NCBI GenBank assembly: GCA_035555855.1
Contig: DATMGD010000079.1
Coordinates: forward strand, 1 to 37,797
Origin: Palsa-892 sp035555855
GTDB lineage: Bacteria > Pseudomonadota > Alphaproteobacteria > Rhizobiales > Xanthobacteraceae
Direction of reading: 5' to 3'
DNA length: 37,797 bases
In this document: piece by piece, positions 13,949-21,272 of the stretch
How the letters are laid out: every line of letters begins with the position of its first letter
How positions within the stretch are numbered: the first letter of the stretch is position 1
Made by a program: the position numbers and the translations under genes
The notes under the pieces: generated by a model
Told to the model about the DNA's origin: nothing
What the model saw: only the letters and a program-made list of their open reading frames with translations
Databases searched by the model: none

Positions 13949-14422
13949 ATGGAAAAGATACCGATGACGGCGACGGGTTTATCGTCGCTAGAGACCGAGT
14001 TGCGGCACCGCCAGGCGGTCGAACGGCCGCGCATCGTTCAGCAAATTACCGAGGCGCGCAGCCACGGCGACCTTTCAGAAAACGCCGAGTATCACGCGGC
14101 GAAGGAACAGCAGTCGCTGAACGAAGGCCGCATCGCCGAACTCGAGGACAAGATTTCACGCGCCGAAGTGATCGACGTCTCGAAACTTTCTGGCGACACG
14201 ATCACCTTTGGCGCGACGGTGACGCTCGTCGACGAGGACACCGACGAGAAAAAGGTCTGGCAGATCGTCGGCGACACCGAAGCCGACGCCAAAGCCGGCC
14301 GCATCTCGATTTCGTCGCCGCTCGCGCGCGCGCTGATCGGCAAGAAGAAAGGCAACTCGGTCGAGGTCAACACGCCGAAAGGCGCGAAGGCTTATGAAGT
14401 GACCAAGGTCGAGTGGCGCTGA
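13949..14422 (+). CDS. greA: Transcription elongation factor GreA
   Basis: The 157-residue protein rescues backtracked RNA polymerase by stimulating transcript cleavage through the secondary channel. The N-terminal coiled coil has the diagnostic tip HGDLSENAEYHAAKEQQ, with the acidic residues that act at the polymerase active site. The C-terminal FKBP-like domain ends SVEVNTPKGAKAYEVTKVEW. The ATG at 13949 follows GGAGAG. An upstream in-frame ATG at 13787 would add 54 unrelated residues and is rejected. Length matches the family. A strong terminator follows at 14447-14477. Confidence 0.97.
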   Translation: MEKIPMTATGLSSLETELRHRQAVERPRIVQQITEARSHGDLSENAEYHAAKEQQSLNEGRIAELEDKISRAEVIDVSKLSGDTITFGATVTLVDEDTDEKKVWQIVGDTEADAKAGRISISSPLARALIGKKKGNSVEVNTPKGAKAYEVTKVEWR

Positions 14423-14446
14423 ACGCTACTCGCATCTTTCCGGAAT

Positions 14447-14477
14447 AAAAAATGCCCGGCTTCGGCCGGGCATTTTG
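14447..14477 (+). terminator. Terminator between greA and the convergent lrp pair
   Basis: Perfect stem TGCCCGGC / GCCGGGCA (14453-14460, 14465-14472) with a stable TTCG tetraloop, flanked by A6 on the left and T4 on the right. It can stop greA on the plus strand and the DUF1493-like gene on the minus strand. Confidence 0.9.
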
Positions 14478-14487
14478 TTTTCGCGCA

Positions 14488-14844
14488 TCAGCCGAACGTC
14501 CATTTTTTATTTTCGATCGCTTCACCGATCATCCCGAGCGTGATCGGCGGATAGCGCTCGAGAACTTTCTTCGCCCAGTTCGAGCGCGGCAGAATGGAAA
14601 TGACGAGCGCGTCCATCCCTAGCGGCGACGGAAAGTATCTGCCGACGGAAGCTTCGGAAAAATCGACGTGGAAGACGTCCTGCAATACCTGCAACTGCTC
14701 TTCCAGAGCATGGCCGACAATTCCGATATCCTGCACGAGCCGCGTTTGCGGATGATAGCGTTCGATCAGCTCTCGCGGATATCCGCAGGCTTCGAGCCAC
14801 TTGATGACATCCGGCTCGAGATGAACTTCCGGCTGCTGCCCCAT
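14488..14844 (-). CDS. DUF1493-like small protein
   Basis: The 118-residue cytoplasmic protein resembles DUF1493, a small family with an acyl-carrier-like helical layout and no known role. Marks seen are TRLVQDIGIVGHALEEQLQ, FHVDFSEASVGRYFPSP and the closing PPITLGMIGEAIENKKW. The usual D-G-D-D of the family is replaced by GIVGHA, so the match is approximate. The ATG at 14844 is preferred to a TTG two codons upstream; neither has a strong ribosome binding site. It begins 18 bases after the lrp stop on the same strand, so co-transcription is likely. Confidence 0.65.
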   Translation of the reverse strand: MGQQPEVHLEPDVIKWLEACGYPRELIERYHPQTRLVQDIGIVGHALEEQLQVLQDVFHVDFSEASVGRYFPSPLGMDALVISILPRSNWAKKVLERYPPITLGMIGEAIENKKWTFG

Positions 14845-14862
14845 GCCCAACGCAATCGTCTT

Positions 14863-15333
14863 TTACTTGTCTTCCAGCGGCACGCTCGCTTCGTCCTTCG
14901 AGCGCCGGAGCGTCAGCGCTGTCTTGACGTTGCGCACATTCGGCGCCGCGGTCAGTTCCGCCACGAAGGCCTGAAAGGTGTTGAGATCCGGCGCCACGCA
15001 TTTCAGGATGAAATCCACTTCGCCCGAGAGCATCCAGCACTCGCGCACCAGCGGCCAGCCGCGCACATGCTCCTCGAATGCCGCAAGATCCGCTTCCGCC
15101 TGGCTGACGAGATGCACCATGGCGAACACCATGATGTCGTAGCCGAGGCGCTTTTCGTCCAGCAGCGCCCGGTAGCCGCGGATGATCCCGGCCTCCTCCA
15201 GCGCCCGCATGCGGCGCAGGCAGGGCGGCGCCGAAATGCCGACCCGGCGGGACAATTCCACATTGGTGATACGGCCGTTCTTCTGCAGCTCGGCGAGAAT
15301 TTTCCAGTCGATCGCATCGAGTTGCGCGTGCAT
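14863..15333 (-). CDS. Lrp/AsnC family transcriptional regulator
   Basis: The 156-residue protein has the canonical layout: N-terminal winged helix-turn-helix (LDAIDWKILAELQKNGRITNVELSRRVGIS..CLRRMRALEEAGIIRGY) followed by the RAM ligand-binding domain (from about residue 65) with LVRECWMLSGEVDFILKC. Such proteins are usually octamers that sense amino acids and often regulate their own or adjacent genes. The ATG is at 15333. It is divergent from trxB across 253 bases containing a half copy of the palindromic repeat. Whether it controls trxB or the downstream DUF1493-like gene cannot be read from sequence. Confidence 0.94.
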   Translation of the reverse strand: MHAQLDAIDWKILAELQKNGRITNVELSRRVGISAPPCLRRMRALEEAGIIRGYRALLDEKRLGYDIMVFAMVHLVSQAEADLAAFEEHVRGWPLVRECWMLSGEVDFILKCVAPDLNTFQAFVAELTAAPNVRNVKTALTLRRSKDEASVPLEDK

Positions 15334-15356
15334 TCAATCGTCCCCCGCCCGGCTCT

Positions 15357-15389
15357 GAACCGGCATCCGTTTCGCTCGAAAACGCTCTA
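15357..15389 (-). repeat. Half copy of interspersed palindromic repeat
   Basis: Read on the minus strand, AGAGCGTTTTCGAGCGAA is followed by a variant of GTGGGTACCGGTTC. This matches the left half of the full copies at 26078-26133 and 33203-33256, but the second arm (CGTGAAGAAAACGC) is absent. Confidence 0.75.
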
Positions 15390-15586
15390 ACCGGGCTCTC
15401 GGACGTGTAGAGGCCGCGGCGGGCACACGCAAGCGGCCCCCGCCGGCCTGCTAGGGCGTTGGTTCACCAGTCATTTCCTGCGATTGCCTGTGGAAACAAG
15501 ACTGTGTGTGGCGGGTAGGCTAATAAGACGCCATATAACTGCGCTCTGACGATTCCAGAGCGTGCACTGCAAGGGGCGATTTTTCC

Positions 15587-16552
15587 ATGGCTGCAACTGA
15601 ACATGTTCGTGTGGCGATCATCGGCTCCGGCCCGGCCGGCTATACCGCCGCGATCTATGCCGCGCGGGCGATGCTTCAGCCGGTGCTGATTCAGGGCGGC
15701 CAGCCCGGCGGCCAGCTCACCATCACCACCGATGTCGAGAATTACCCCGGCTTCGCCAAGGTCATCCAGGGCCCGTGGCTGATGGAAGAAATGCGGGCGC
15801 AGGCCGAGCACATGGGCACGCGCGTCGTCACGGATACCGTGACCAGCCTCGATACGTCATCCCGCCCCTTCAAATTGACCCTGGAAGGCGGCGACGTTTT
15901 CCATGCCGACGCCGTCATCCTCGCGACCGGCGCCCAGGCACGCTGGCTCAACATTCCGTCCGAGCAGAAATTCCGCGGCTTCGGCGTTTCGGCCTGCGCT
16001 ACTTGCGACGGCTTCTTCTTCCGCAACAAGGAAGTGCTGGTCGTCGGCGGCGGCAACACCGCCGTCGAGGAAGCGCTGTTCCTCACCAACTTTGCCTCGA
16101 AGGTCACGCTCGTCCACCGGCGCGACTCGTTCCGCGCCGAGCGCATCCTTCAGGATCGCTTGTTCAAGCACCCCAAGGTCGAAGTGATCTGGGACAGCGT
16201 GCTCGATGACGTCGTCGGCCTTGCCGATCCGCTCAAGGTCACGCATGCCAAATTGAAAAACGTGAAGACCGGAGAAGTCACCGAGCGCAAGGTTGACGGC
16301 ATCTTCATCGCCATCGGCCACAAGCCTTCGACCGAACTCGTCGAGGGCAAGCTCAAGATGAAGCCCTCCGGCTATGTCTGGACCGCGCCGGATTCGACCG
16401 CCACCTCCGTGCCGGGCATCTTTGCCGCCGGCGACATCGCCGACGACATCTTTCGTCAGGCGGTGACGGCGGCGGGCCTGGGCTGCATGGCCGCCCTCGA
16501 GACCGAACGCTTCCTCGCACATCAGGAAGGACATCGTGCAGCCGCCGAATAA
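15587..16552 (+). CDS. trxB: Thioredoxin-disulfide reductase
   Basis: The 321-residue flavoenzyme reduces thioredoxin with NADPH in the cytoplasm. The FAD-binding GSGPAG motif is at residues 13-18. The redox-active pair is Cys137/Cys140 in ACATCDGFFF. The NADPH-binding motif GGGNTAVEEA starts at 154 with VHRRD behind it. The C-terminal FAD segment GIFAAGDIADDIFRQAVTAAG is complete. Length is normal. The ATG follows AAGGGG. The last 17 bases overlap the LysR gene downstream, so the two are translationally linked. In rhizobia, trxB next to an LsrB/VtlR-type LysR gene is a known arrangement. Confidence 0.97.
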   Translation: MAATEHVRVAIIGSGPAGYTAAIYAARAMLQPVLIQGGQPGGQLTITTDVENYPGFAKVIQGPWLMEEMRAQAEHMGTRVVTDTVTSLDTSSRPFKLTLEGGDVFHADAVILATGAQARWLNIPSEQKFRGFGVSACATCDGFFFRNKEVLVVGGGNTAVEEALFLTNFASKVTLVHRRDSFRAERILQDRLFKHPKVEVIWDSVLDDVVGLADPLKVTHAKLKNVKTGEVTERKVDGIFIAIGHKPSTELVEGKLKMKPSGYVWTAPDSTATSVPGIFAAGDIADDIFRQAVTAAGLGCMAALETERFLAHQEGHRAAAE

Positions 16553-17441
16553 GATGGATTGGGAAAAGCTGAAGATCTTCCACGTCGTGGCCGAGGCGGG
16601 GAGCTTCACCCATGCCGGCGAGACGCTGGGCCTGTCGCAATCCGCCGTGAGCCGCCAGATTTCGGCGCTCGAGCAAGAATTGAAGGCGACGCTCTTCCAT
16701 CGCCACGCCCGCGGTCTGATGCTGACCGAACAGGGCGAGACGCTCTATCGCACGGCGCACGAAGTGTTCGTGAAGCTCGAGGCCGCCGTCTCGCAGCTCT
16801 CCGACAGCCGCGAGAAGCCTTATGGCGAACTCAAGGTGACGACGGCCGTCGGCCTCGGCAGCTTCTGGCTGACGCCGAAAATCGGCGAATTCCTCGAGCT
16901 TTATCCCGAAATCTGGATTCGCCTCGTCTTTTCCGACGAGGAGCTTGATCTCTCGATGCGCGAAGCCGATGTCGCGATCCGCCTCCGGCAGCCGGTGCAG
17001 TCCGACCTCGTGCAGAGGAAGCTCTTCACCGTGCACTTCCATGCCTACGCCTCGCCCGATTACCTGAAGAAGAACGGCACGCCGAGTTCGCCCGAAGCGC
17101 TCGACGGCCACCGCCTGCTCGCGCTCGGCGGCAATGTGCCGTCCTACTATCAGGGGCTGAACTGGCTGCTCGAAGCCGGCCGCAGCGGCGGCGAACCACG
17201 GGCGCTCGCGCTCACCGTCAACAACGCCATGGGTCTGCGCGCCGCCGTCGAAAACGGTGCCGGCATCGCGACGCTGCCGGATTACATTGCCGAAGGCGCC
17301 AATCTCGTGCGGTTGTTCGAGGATCGCGAAGCGCCCTCGCTCGATGCCTACTTCGTCTATCCCGAAGAGTTGCGCTCGGTGACGCGGTTGCAGGTGTTTC
17401 GCGACTTCCTGATTTCCAAGGCGCAGCGCTGGAATTACTGA
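16536..17441 (+). CDS. LysR family regulator, LsrB/VtlR-like
   Basis: The 301-residue protein has an N-terminal winged helix-turn-helix (FHVVAEAGSFTHAGETLGLS then SAVSRQISALEQEL) and a periplasmic-binding-like effector domain. A GTG at 16536 is chosen because AGGAAGG lies 5 bases before it; an ATG at 16554 has no ribosome binding site. The start overlaps trxB. In Sinorhizobium, Agrobacterium and Brucella the LysR gene downstream of trxB (LsrB/VtlR) regulates oxidative stress, envelope functions and an AbcR small RNA encoded next to it. The same layout is present here, with an AbcR-like RNA gene beginning about 100 bases downstream. Orthology is inferred from synteny, not from alignment. Confidence 0.93.
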   Translation: MQPPNKMDWEKLKIFHVVAEAGSFTHAGETLGLSQSAVSRQISALEQELKATLFHRHARGLMLTEQGETLYRTAHEVFVKLEAAVSQLSDSREKPYGELKVTTAVGLGSFWLTPKIGEFLELYPEIWIRLVFSDEELDLSMREADVAIRLRQPVQSDLVQRKLFTVHFHAYASPDYLKKNGTPSSPEALDGHRLLALGGNVPSYYQGLNWLLEAGRSGGEPRALALTVNNAMGLRAAVENGAGIATLPDYIAEGANLVRLFEDREAPSLDAYFVYPEELRSVTRLQVFRDFLISKAQRWNY

Positions 17442-17503
17442 TCACGCTTCATTGCAGTTTGTAGCGTTGCGGCGCCCGCATGTCGGCCATGCGGCCACCC
17501 GCA

Positions 17504-17532
17504 TTGTCCGCCTCAGCACGCGGACGCATTAT
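17504..17532 (+). promoter_or_regulatory. Predicted sigma-70 promoter of the AbcR-like sRNA
   Basis: TTGTCC at 17504-17509 and CATTAT at 17527-17532 are separated by exactly 17 bases. A start site near 17539 would place the first base at the foot of the first stem of the RNA. Confidence 0.6.
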
Positions 17533-17538
17533 CTTTTC

Positions 17539-17652
17539 AAGAAGCGTCCATGTCCTCCCCTCCGGCAAGGACGTTCTTTGGACACCCGGCCACGCAAGTG
17601 ACGGGAACCCGTCGGTCTCCACCCCCATCCCCGGAGACCGGCGGGTTTTTTT
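17539..17652 (+). ncRNA. abcR: AbcR-like (alpha-r15) trans-acting small RNA
   Basis: About 114 bases fold into three hairpins. Hairpin 1 pairs 17539-17549 (AAGAAGCGTCC) with 17569-17578 (GGACGTTCTT) and exposes CCTCCCCTCC (17554-17563), an anti-Shine-Dalgarno sequence. Hairpin 2 (17585-17605) has CCCG/CGGG and CAC/GTG arms around a GCAA loop. Hairpin 3 is a terminator: CCCGTCGGTCTCC (17608-17620) with GGAGACCGGCGGG (17633-17645) and seven T. Its loop is also C-rich. AbcR RNAs of Rhizobiales are about this size, have three hairpins and single-stranded CUCCC motifs, use Hfq, and repress ABC-transporter mRNAs by masking their ribosome binding sites. They are encoded downstream of the trxB-lsrB/vtlR pair, as here. 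Only one copy is seen, whereas several rhizobia carry two in tandem. Family assignment combines structure and synteny. Confidence 0.75.
17608..17652 (+). terminator. Intrinsic terminator of the sRNA
   Basis: 13-bp stem with one G-U pair, 12-base loop (ACCCCCATCCCC) and T7 at 17646-17652. It ends 6 bases before the stop of the convergent EF-G-like gene. The minus strand has no T tract beyond it, so it serves mainly the plus strand. Confidence 0.92.
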
Positions 17653-17658
17653 ATGGTC

Positions 17659-19722
17659 TCAAGCCGCGGCCTTGCGCGCCGCCACGACCTGCTCGGCATT
17701 CTTGCCGGTCAGCTCCTGCAAATGATCGAATTTGAATGAAAGGCCGCCGACCCCCGCCGTTGCCGACCGGACTTCGATAATCAGATCGCCGATCGCTGCT
17801 TCAGGCAGAAGCGCCTTCACCACATCCCAGCCGTCCCAGCCCTCGCGGGCATCGAAGCCGAGAATCTGGCCGTGGCGCTGGGCGAGGATCGCATTGATCT
17901 TTGCCGTCGCCTCCGACGGACAGGCGATCTCGACCGCGAAGATCGGCTGGAGCAGCACCGGCTGACATTGCGGCAGTGCCTCGCTCATCGCGAGACGGCC
18001 GGCAAGCTGAAACGCCATGTCGGACGAATCGACCTCGTGATACGAGCCGTCGGTGAGCGTCACCGCGATATCGACGACCGGAAAGCCGAGCGGGCCCGTT
18101 TTCAGGTAGCTTTTCACGCCCTCCTCGACCGAGGAGAAATACTGCTTCGGCACCGTGCCGCCTTTCACCGTCTCGGAGAACTGGAAGCCTTCGCCGCGCG
18201 GCAGCGGCTTGATATCGAGCAGCACATCGCCGAACTGGCCGTGCCCGCCCGACTGCTTCTTGTGGCGGCCGCGCTGGGTGATCGGCTTTCTGATCGTCTC
18301 GCGATAGCCGACAGCCGGCGGATAGGTTCGCGTCGCGATACCGAAACGATCGTTCAGCCGTTCCATGGCGACCCTGAGGTGCATCTCGCCCTGCCCCCAC
18401 AACACGATCTCGCCCGTCTCGACGTTGTGCTGGACGACGAGCGAAGGGTCTTCATCGACGAGCTTGGCGAGCGCAAGCCCGAGCTTGACGTCGTCCTTGC
18501 GATCGCGCGCGGCGATCGCGAGCGCCATCACCGGCGGCAATGGGCTGAGCGGCGCGAGCTGCTTTGCCGCCTGCTTGCCGGTGGTGATCGTTTCCGATGT
18601 CTTGACCGGATCGAGTTTACCGAAGGCCGCCGTCTCGCCGGCCTTGGCCGCGCCGCGCTTTTCGCTCGCCGCACCGAATTGCCTGAACACGCCGGCAACG
18701 CGCGCGCTTTCGCCCGCGGCGCTCAACACGCTCATGCCCTCGCCGATCTCGCCGCTCAACACGCGCGCCACCGACAGCTTGCCGCCGTGCGGCGTGTGCC
18801 AGGTCTTGACGACCTGCGCGAGCGCATCGCCGCTCTTGATGCCGAGCCGCGCTACGGTCTGCGCCGCGCCCGGCGCTTCGTGGCGGAGTGCTTTCAGCAG
18901 CCGCAGCACGCCATTGGTATGCAGCGCCGAACCGATCATCACCGGGCAGATTGCGCCTTCACGCAATTCCTTGGTGAGATCGTCGAACACCTTGTCGCGC
19001 GGCGGCTCGATGTCTTCGAGCAGTTGCTCCATCAGCGCGTCGTCGTGATCGGCGAGCTTTTCCAGCATCGAGAAGCGCGCGTCTTTCTTGCGGCCCTGAT
19101 TGTCGTTGTCGAACTCGATCACTTCGCTCGCCGCGTGCTCGCGGTAGAGGAAGGCGCGCTCGAGCGCGAGATCGACAAAGCCCATGACGATGCCGTTCTT
19201 CCAGATCGGGATTTGCCGCAGCACCAGCGGCACGCGCGATGCGGGCTGCAACAGCGATAGCGTCTCGCGCACGCGCTTGTCGGCCTTGTCGATCTTGTTG
19301 ATGAACAGGAAGCGCGGGATGTTGCGCTCTTCGAGTTCGCGCAAAACGAGCTGGAGTTGCGGCAGCTTGCGCTCGTCCGCCTCGCAGACGATGACCGCCG
19401 CATCGCAAGGCGGCAACGCCGCCCGCATTTCATGCATGAATTCGACCGAACCGGGGCAATCCAGAAACGTGTAGCTGTCGCCCATGAAATCGGTGGATGC
19501 CACCGAAAGCTCGACGCTCATCTGGTGCGCGCGCGATTCCGCGCTCGCATCGCCGACCGTGTTCCCCGCCGCGACGCTGCCCGGGCGCTGGATCGCGCCG
19601 GTGCGCGCCAGGATCGCTTCAAGCAACGAAGTTTTGCCGGATTGAAAAGGGCCCACGAGCGCAATGCAGCGTGGACCCCGAGAACTTATGTCGCTGGTGC
19701 CGGGATTTAGTTTGTCCGCCAT
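17659..19722 (-). CDS. EF-G-like translational GTPase paralogue
   Basis: The 687-residue protein has the length and five-domain layout of elongation factor G. G1 is GPFQSGKT (residues 24-31) and G4 is NKID (142-145). Two key parts differ from true EF-G: the switch I RGITI is replaced (RAHQMSVELS), and the G3 motif reads DCPGSVEF instead of DTPGHVDF, so the His that activates GTP hydrolysis is Ser92. Domain IV features (QRGRHKKQSGGHGQFGDV) and the C-terminal domain (IEVRSATAGVGGLSFKFDHLQEL) are intact. It is therefore probably a specialised paralogue, not the housekeeping factor, which usually sits with rpsL-rpsG-tuf. The ATG at 19722 follows GAGGAGG. A strong leader hairpin lies upstream (19750-19779). 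Confidence 0.9.
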   Translation of the reverse strand: MADKLNPGTSDISSRGPRCIALVGPFQSGKTSLLEAILARTGAIQRPGSVAAGNTVGDASAESRAHQMSVELSVASTDFMGDSYTFLDCPGSVEFMHEMRAALPPCDAAVIVCEADERKLPQLQLVLRELEERNIPRFLFINKIDKADKRVRETLSLLQPASRVPLVLRQIPIWKNGIVMGFVDLALERAFLYREHAASEVIEFDNDNQGRKKDARFSMLEKLADHDDALMEQLLEDIEPPRDKVFDDLTKELREGAICPVMIGSALHTNGVLRLLKALRHEAPGAAQTVARLGIKSGDALAQVVKTWHTPHGGKLSVARVLSGEIGEGMSVLSAAGESARVAGVFRQFGAASEKRGAAKAGETAAFGKLDPVKTSETITTGKQAAKQLAPLSPLPPVMALAIAARDRKDDVKLGLALAKLVDEDPSLVVQHNVETGEIVLWGQGEMHLRVAMERLNDRFGIATRTYPPAVGYRETIRKPITQRGRHKKQSGGHGQFGDVLLDIKPLPRGEGFQFSETVKGGTVPKQYFSSVEEGVKSYLKTGPLGFPVVDIAVTLTDGSYHEVDSSDMAFQLAGRLAMSEALPQCQPVLLQPIFAVEIACPSEATAKINAILAQRHGQILGFDAREGWDGWDVVKALLPEAAIGDLIIEVRSATAGVGGLSFKFDHLQELTGKNAEQVVAARKAAA

Positions 19723-19749
19723 CGAGGCCTCCTCTGTCGGTTCAAGAGG

Positions 19750-19779
19750 AGCCCTGGCGCCCTTGCGAATGCCAGGGCT
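19750..19779 (-). promoter_or_regulatory. Leader hairpin of the EF-G-like gene
   Basis: Perfect 9-bp inverted repeat AGCCCTGGC (19750-19758) / GCCAGGGCT (19771-19779) with a 12-base loop. It lies 27 bases before the start codon and just upstream of the ribosome binding site. No T tract follows on the minus strand. Role unknown. Confidence 0.4.
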
Positions 19780-19883
19780 TTGTAACGGGTCGCGGAACTT
19801 TGAAGCGCGAAAAATCTCGCGATCCGGGTTGCTATCGTTTCAGGGCTTGGCCCCGAGCGCAAGCACGCAAAAGTATGTGTGCG

Positions 19884-19920
19884 GCGAAAATAAAAACGGC
19901 CCGGAACTTCCGGGCCGTTT
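19884..19920 (-). terminator. Terminator of the aspartate aminotransferase gene
   Basis: 11-bp stem AAACGGCCCGG / CCGGGCCGTTT (19894-19904, 19910-19920) with a 5-base loop, followed on the minus strand by TTTTTATTTT. It lies 25 bases after the aspartate aminotransferase stop. Confidence 0.9.
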
Positions 19921-19944
19921 GGGTCAGCATCGCTGATCTTTTTA

Positions 19945-21147
19945 TCAGCGGAGCGAATTACAAAAACGCTGAATGCGATTGCACGCTTCCTCGAGATCCT
20001 TCGTCGCTGTCGCGTAGGAAATACGGAACGCCGGCGCGGTGCCGAAGGCGCTGCCATGCACCACCGCGACGCCTTCCGCCGACAGGAGTTCCTTCACGAA
20101 ATCCTCGTCGGTCTCGATCTTCTTGCCGGACGGCGATGTCTTGCCGATCGTGCCCTTGCACGACGGATAGACATAGAACGCGCCTTCCGGTTTCGGGCAC
20201 GACAACCCGTTCGTCTGGTTCAGCATCGAGACGACGAGATCGCGCCGTTCCTTGAACACCTTGTTGTTGCGGGCAATGAAATCCTGCGGCCCGGTCAGCG
20301 CCTCGACGCCGGCCCACTGCGTGATCGAAGTCGGGTTCGAGGTCGACTGCGACTGCAAGGTGCCCATCGCCTTGATGAGCTTCTCCGGGCCCGCGCCGTA
20401 ACCGAGACGCCAGCCGGTCATGCAATAGGCTTTCGACAGGCCGTTCATCGTCAGCGTGCGGTCGTAAAGGTTCGGCTCGACCTGCGCCGGCGTCGTGAAC
20501 TGGAAGTCGTCATAGACGAGATGTTCGTACATGTCGTCCGAGAGGGTCCAGACATGCGGATGCTTCACCAGCACGTCGGTGAGCGCCTTCAGCTCGGCAC
20601 GCGAATAGGCCGCGCCCGACGGGTTCGACGGCGAGTTGAAGATCAGCCACTTGGTTTTCGGCGTGATCGCGCGCTCGAGATCCTCGGCCTTCATCTTGAA
20701 GCCGTTCTCGAGCGTCGTCTGCACCGGCACCGGGGTCGCGCCGGCGAGCAGCACGATGTCCGGGTAGCTAACCCAATACGGCGCCGGGATGATGACTTCA
20801 TCGCCGGGGTTCAGCGTGACCATCAGCGCGTTGTAGAGCACCTGCTTGCCGCCGGTGCCGACCGAAACCTGCGACGTCTTGTAGTCGAGACCGTTCTCGC
20901 GCTTGAACTTGCCGACGATCGCCTGCTTCAACTCGGTAATGCCGTCGACGATGGTGTACTTCGACTCGCCGCGGCGGATCGCGGCGATGGCCGCTTCCTT
21001 GATGTTATCGGGCGTATCGAAATCGGGTTCTCCGGCGGAAAGACCGATGATGTCTTTCCCCTGCGCTTTCAATTCCTTCGCGAGTCCGGTGATGGCGATG
21101 GTGGGCGAAGGCTTGATGCGGCCGATCGAGTCGGCGAGAAAACCCAT
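19945..21147 (-). CDS. aatA: Aspartate aminotransferase (PLP, class I)
   Basis: The 400-residue enzyme transfers amino groups between aspartate and 2-oxoglutarate; alphaproteobacterial members of this Ib group often also act on prephenate. The PLP lysine is Lys239 in MNGLSKAYCMTGWRLGYG. Asn175 in NSPSNPSG and the Asp in TLSDDMYEHL hold the cofactor, and the Arg in FRISYA should bind the substrate carboxylate. It is cytoplasmic and of normal length. The ATG at 21147 follows AGGAG. The longer frame to 21249 adds Arg/Ser-rich residues without a ribosome binding site and is rejected. A short inverted repeat (CGCTGAT/ATCAGCG, 19931-19950) spans the stop codon. Confidence 0.95.
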   Translation of the reverse strand: MGFLADSIGRIKPSPTIAITGLAKELKAQGKDIIGLSAGEPDFDTPDNIKEAAIAAIRRGESKYTIVDGITELKQAIVGKFKRENGLDYKTSQVSVGTGGKQVLYNALMVTLNPGDEVIIPAPYWVSYPDIVLLAGATPVPVQTTLENGFKMKAEDLERAITPKTKWLIFNSPSNPSGAAYSRAELKALTDVLVKHPHVWTLSDDMYEHLVYDDFQFTTPAQVEPNLYDRTLTMNGLSKAYCMTGWRLGYGAGPEKLIKAMGTLQSQSTSNPTSITQWAGVEALTGPQDFIARNNKVFKERRDLVVSMLNQTNGLSCPKPEGAFYVYPSCKGTIGKTSPSGKKIETDEDFVKELLSAEGVAVVHGSAFGTAPAFRISYATATKDLEEACNRIQRFCNSLR

Positions 21148-21272
21148 TGTCTTGCTCCTGCTGGAAGATGTTGAGGCGGCGGGAAAATAGTCGCTGCGCC
21201 GCGGCAGGGCAACCCGAATCCGCCGCAAAATGCGGAATTCCCGCGCCAAATCGCTTCAATGTGGCGTGAGTG

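Noticed and set aside
17442..17658. Consideration of 6S RNA, tmRNA or SRP RNA for this gap
   Set aside because: None of their signature sequences are present. The three-hairpin layout, anti-Shine-Dalgarno loop and trxB-lysR synteny fit AbcR better.
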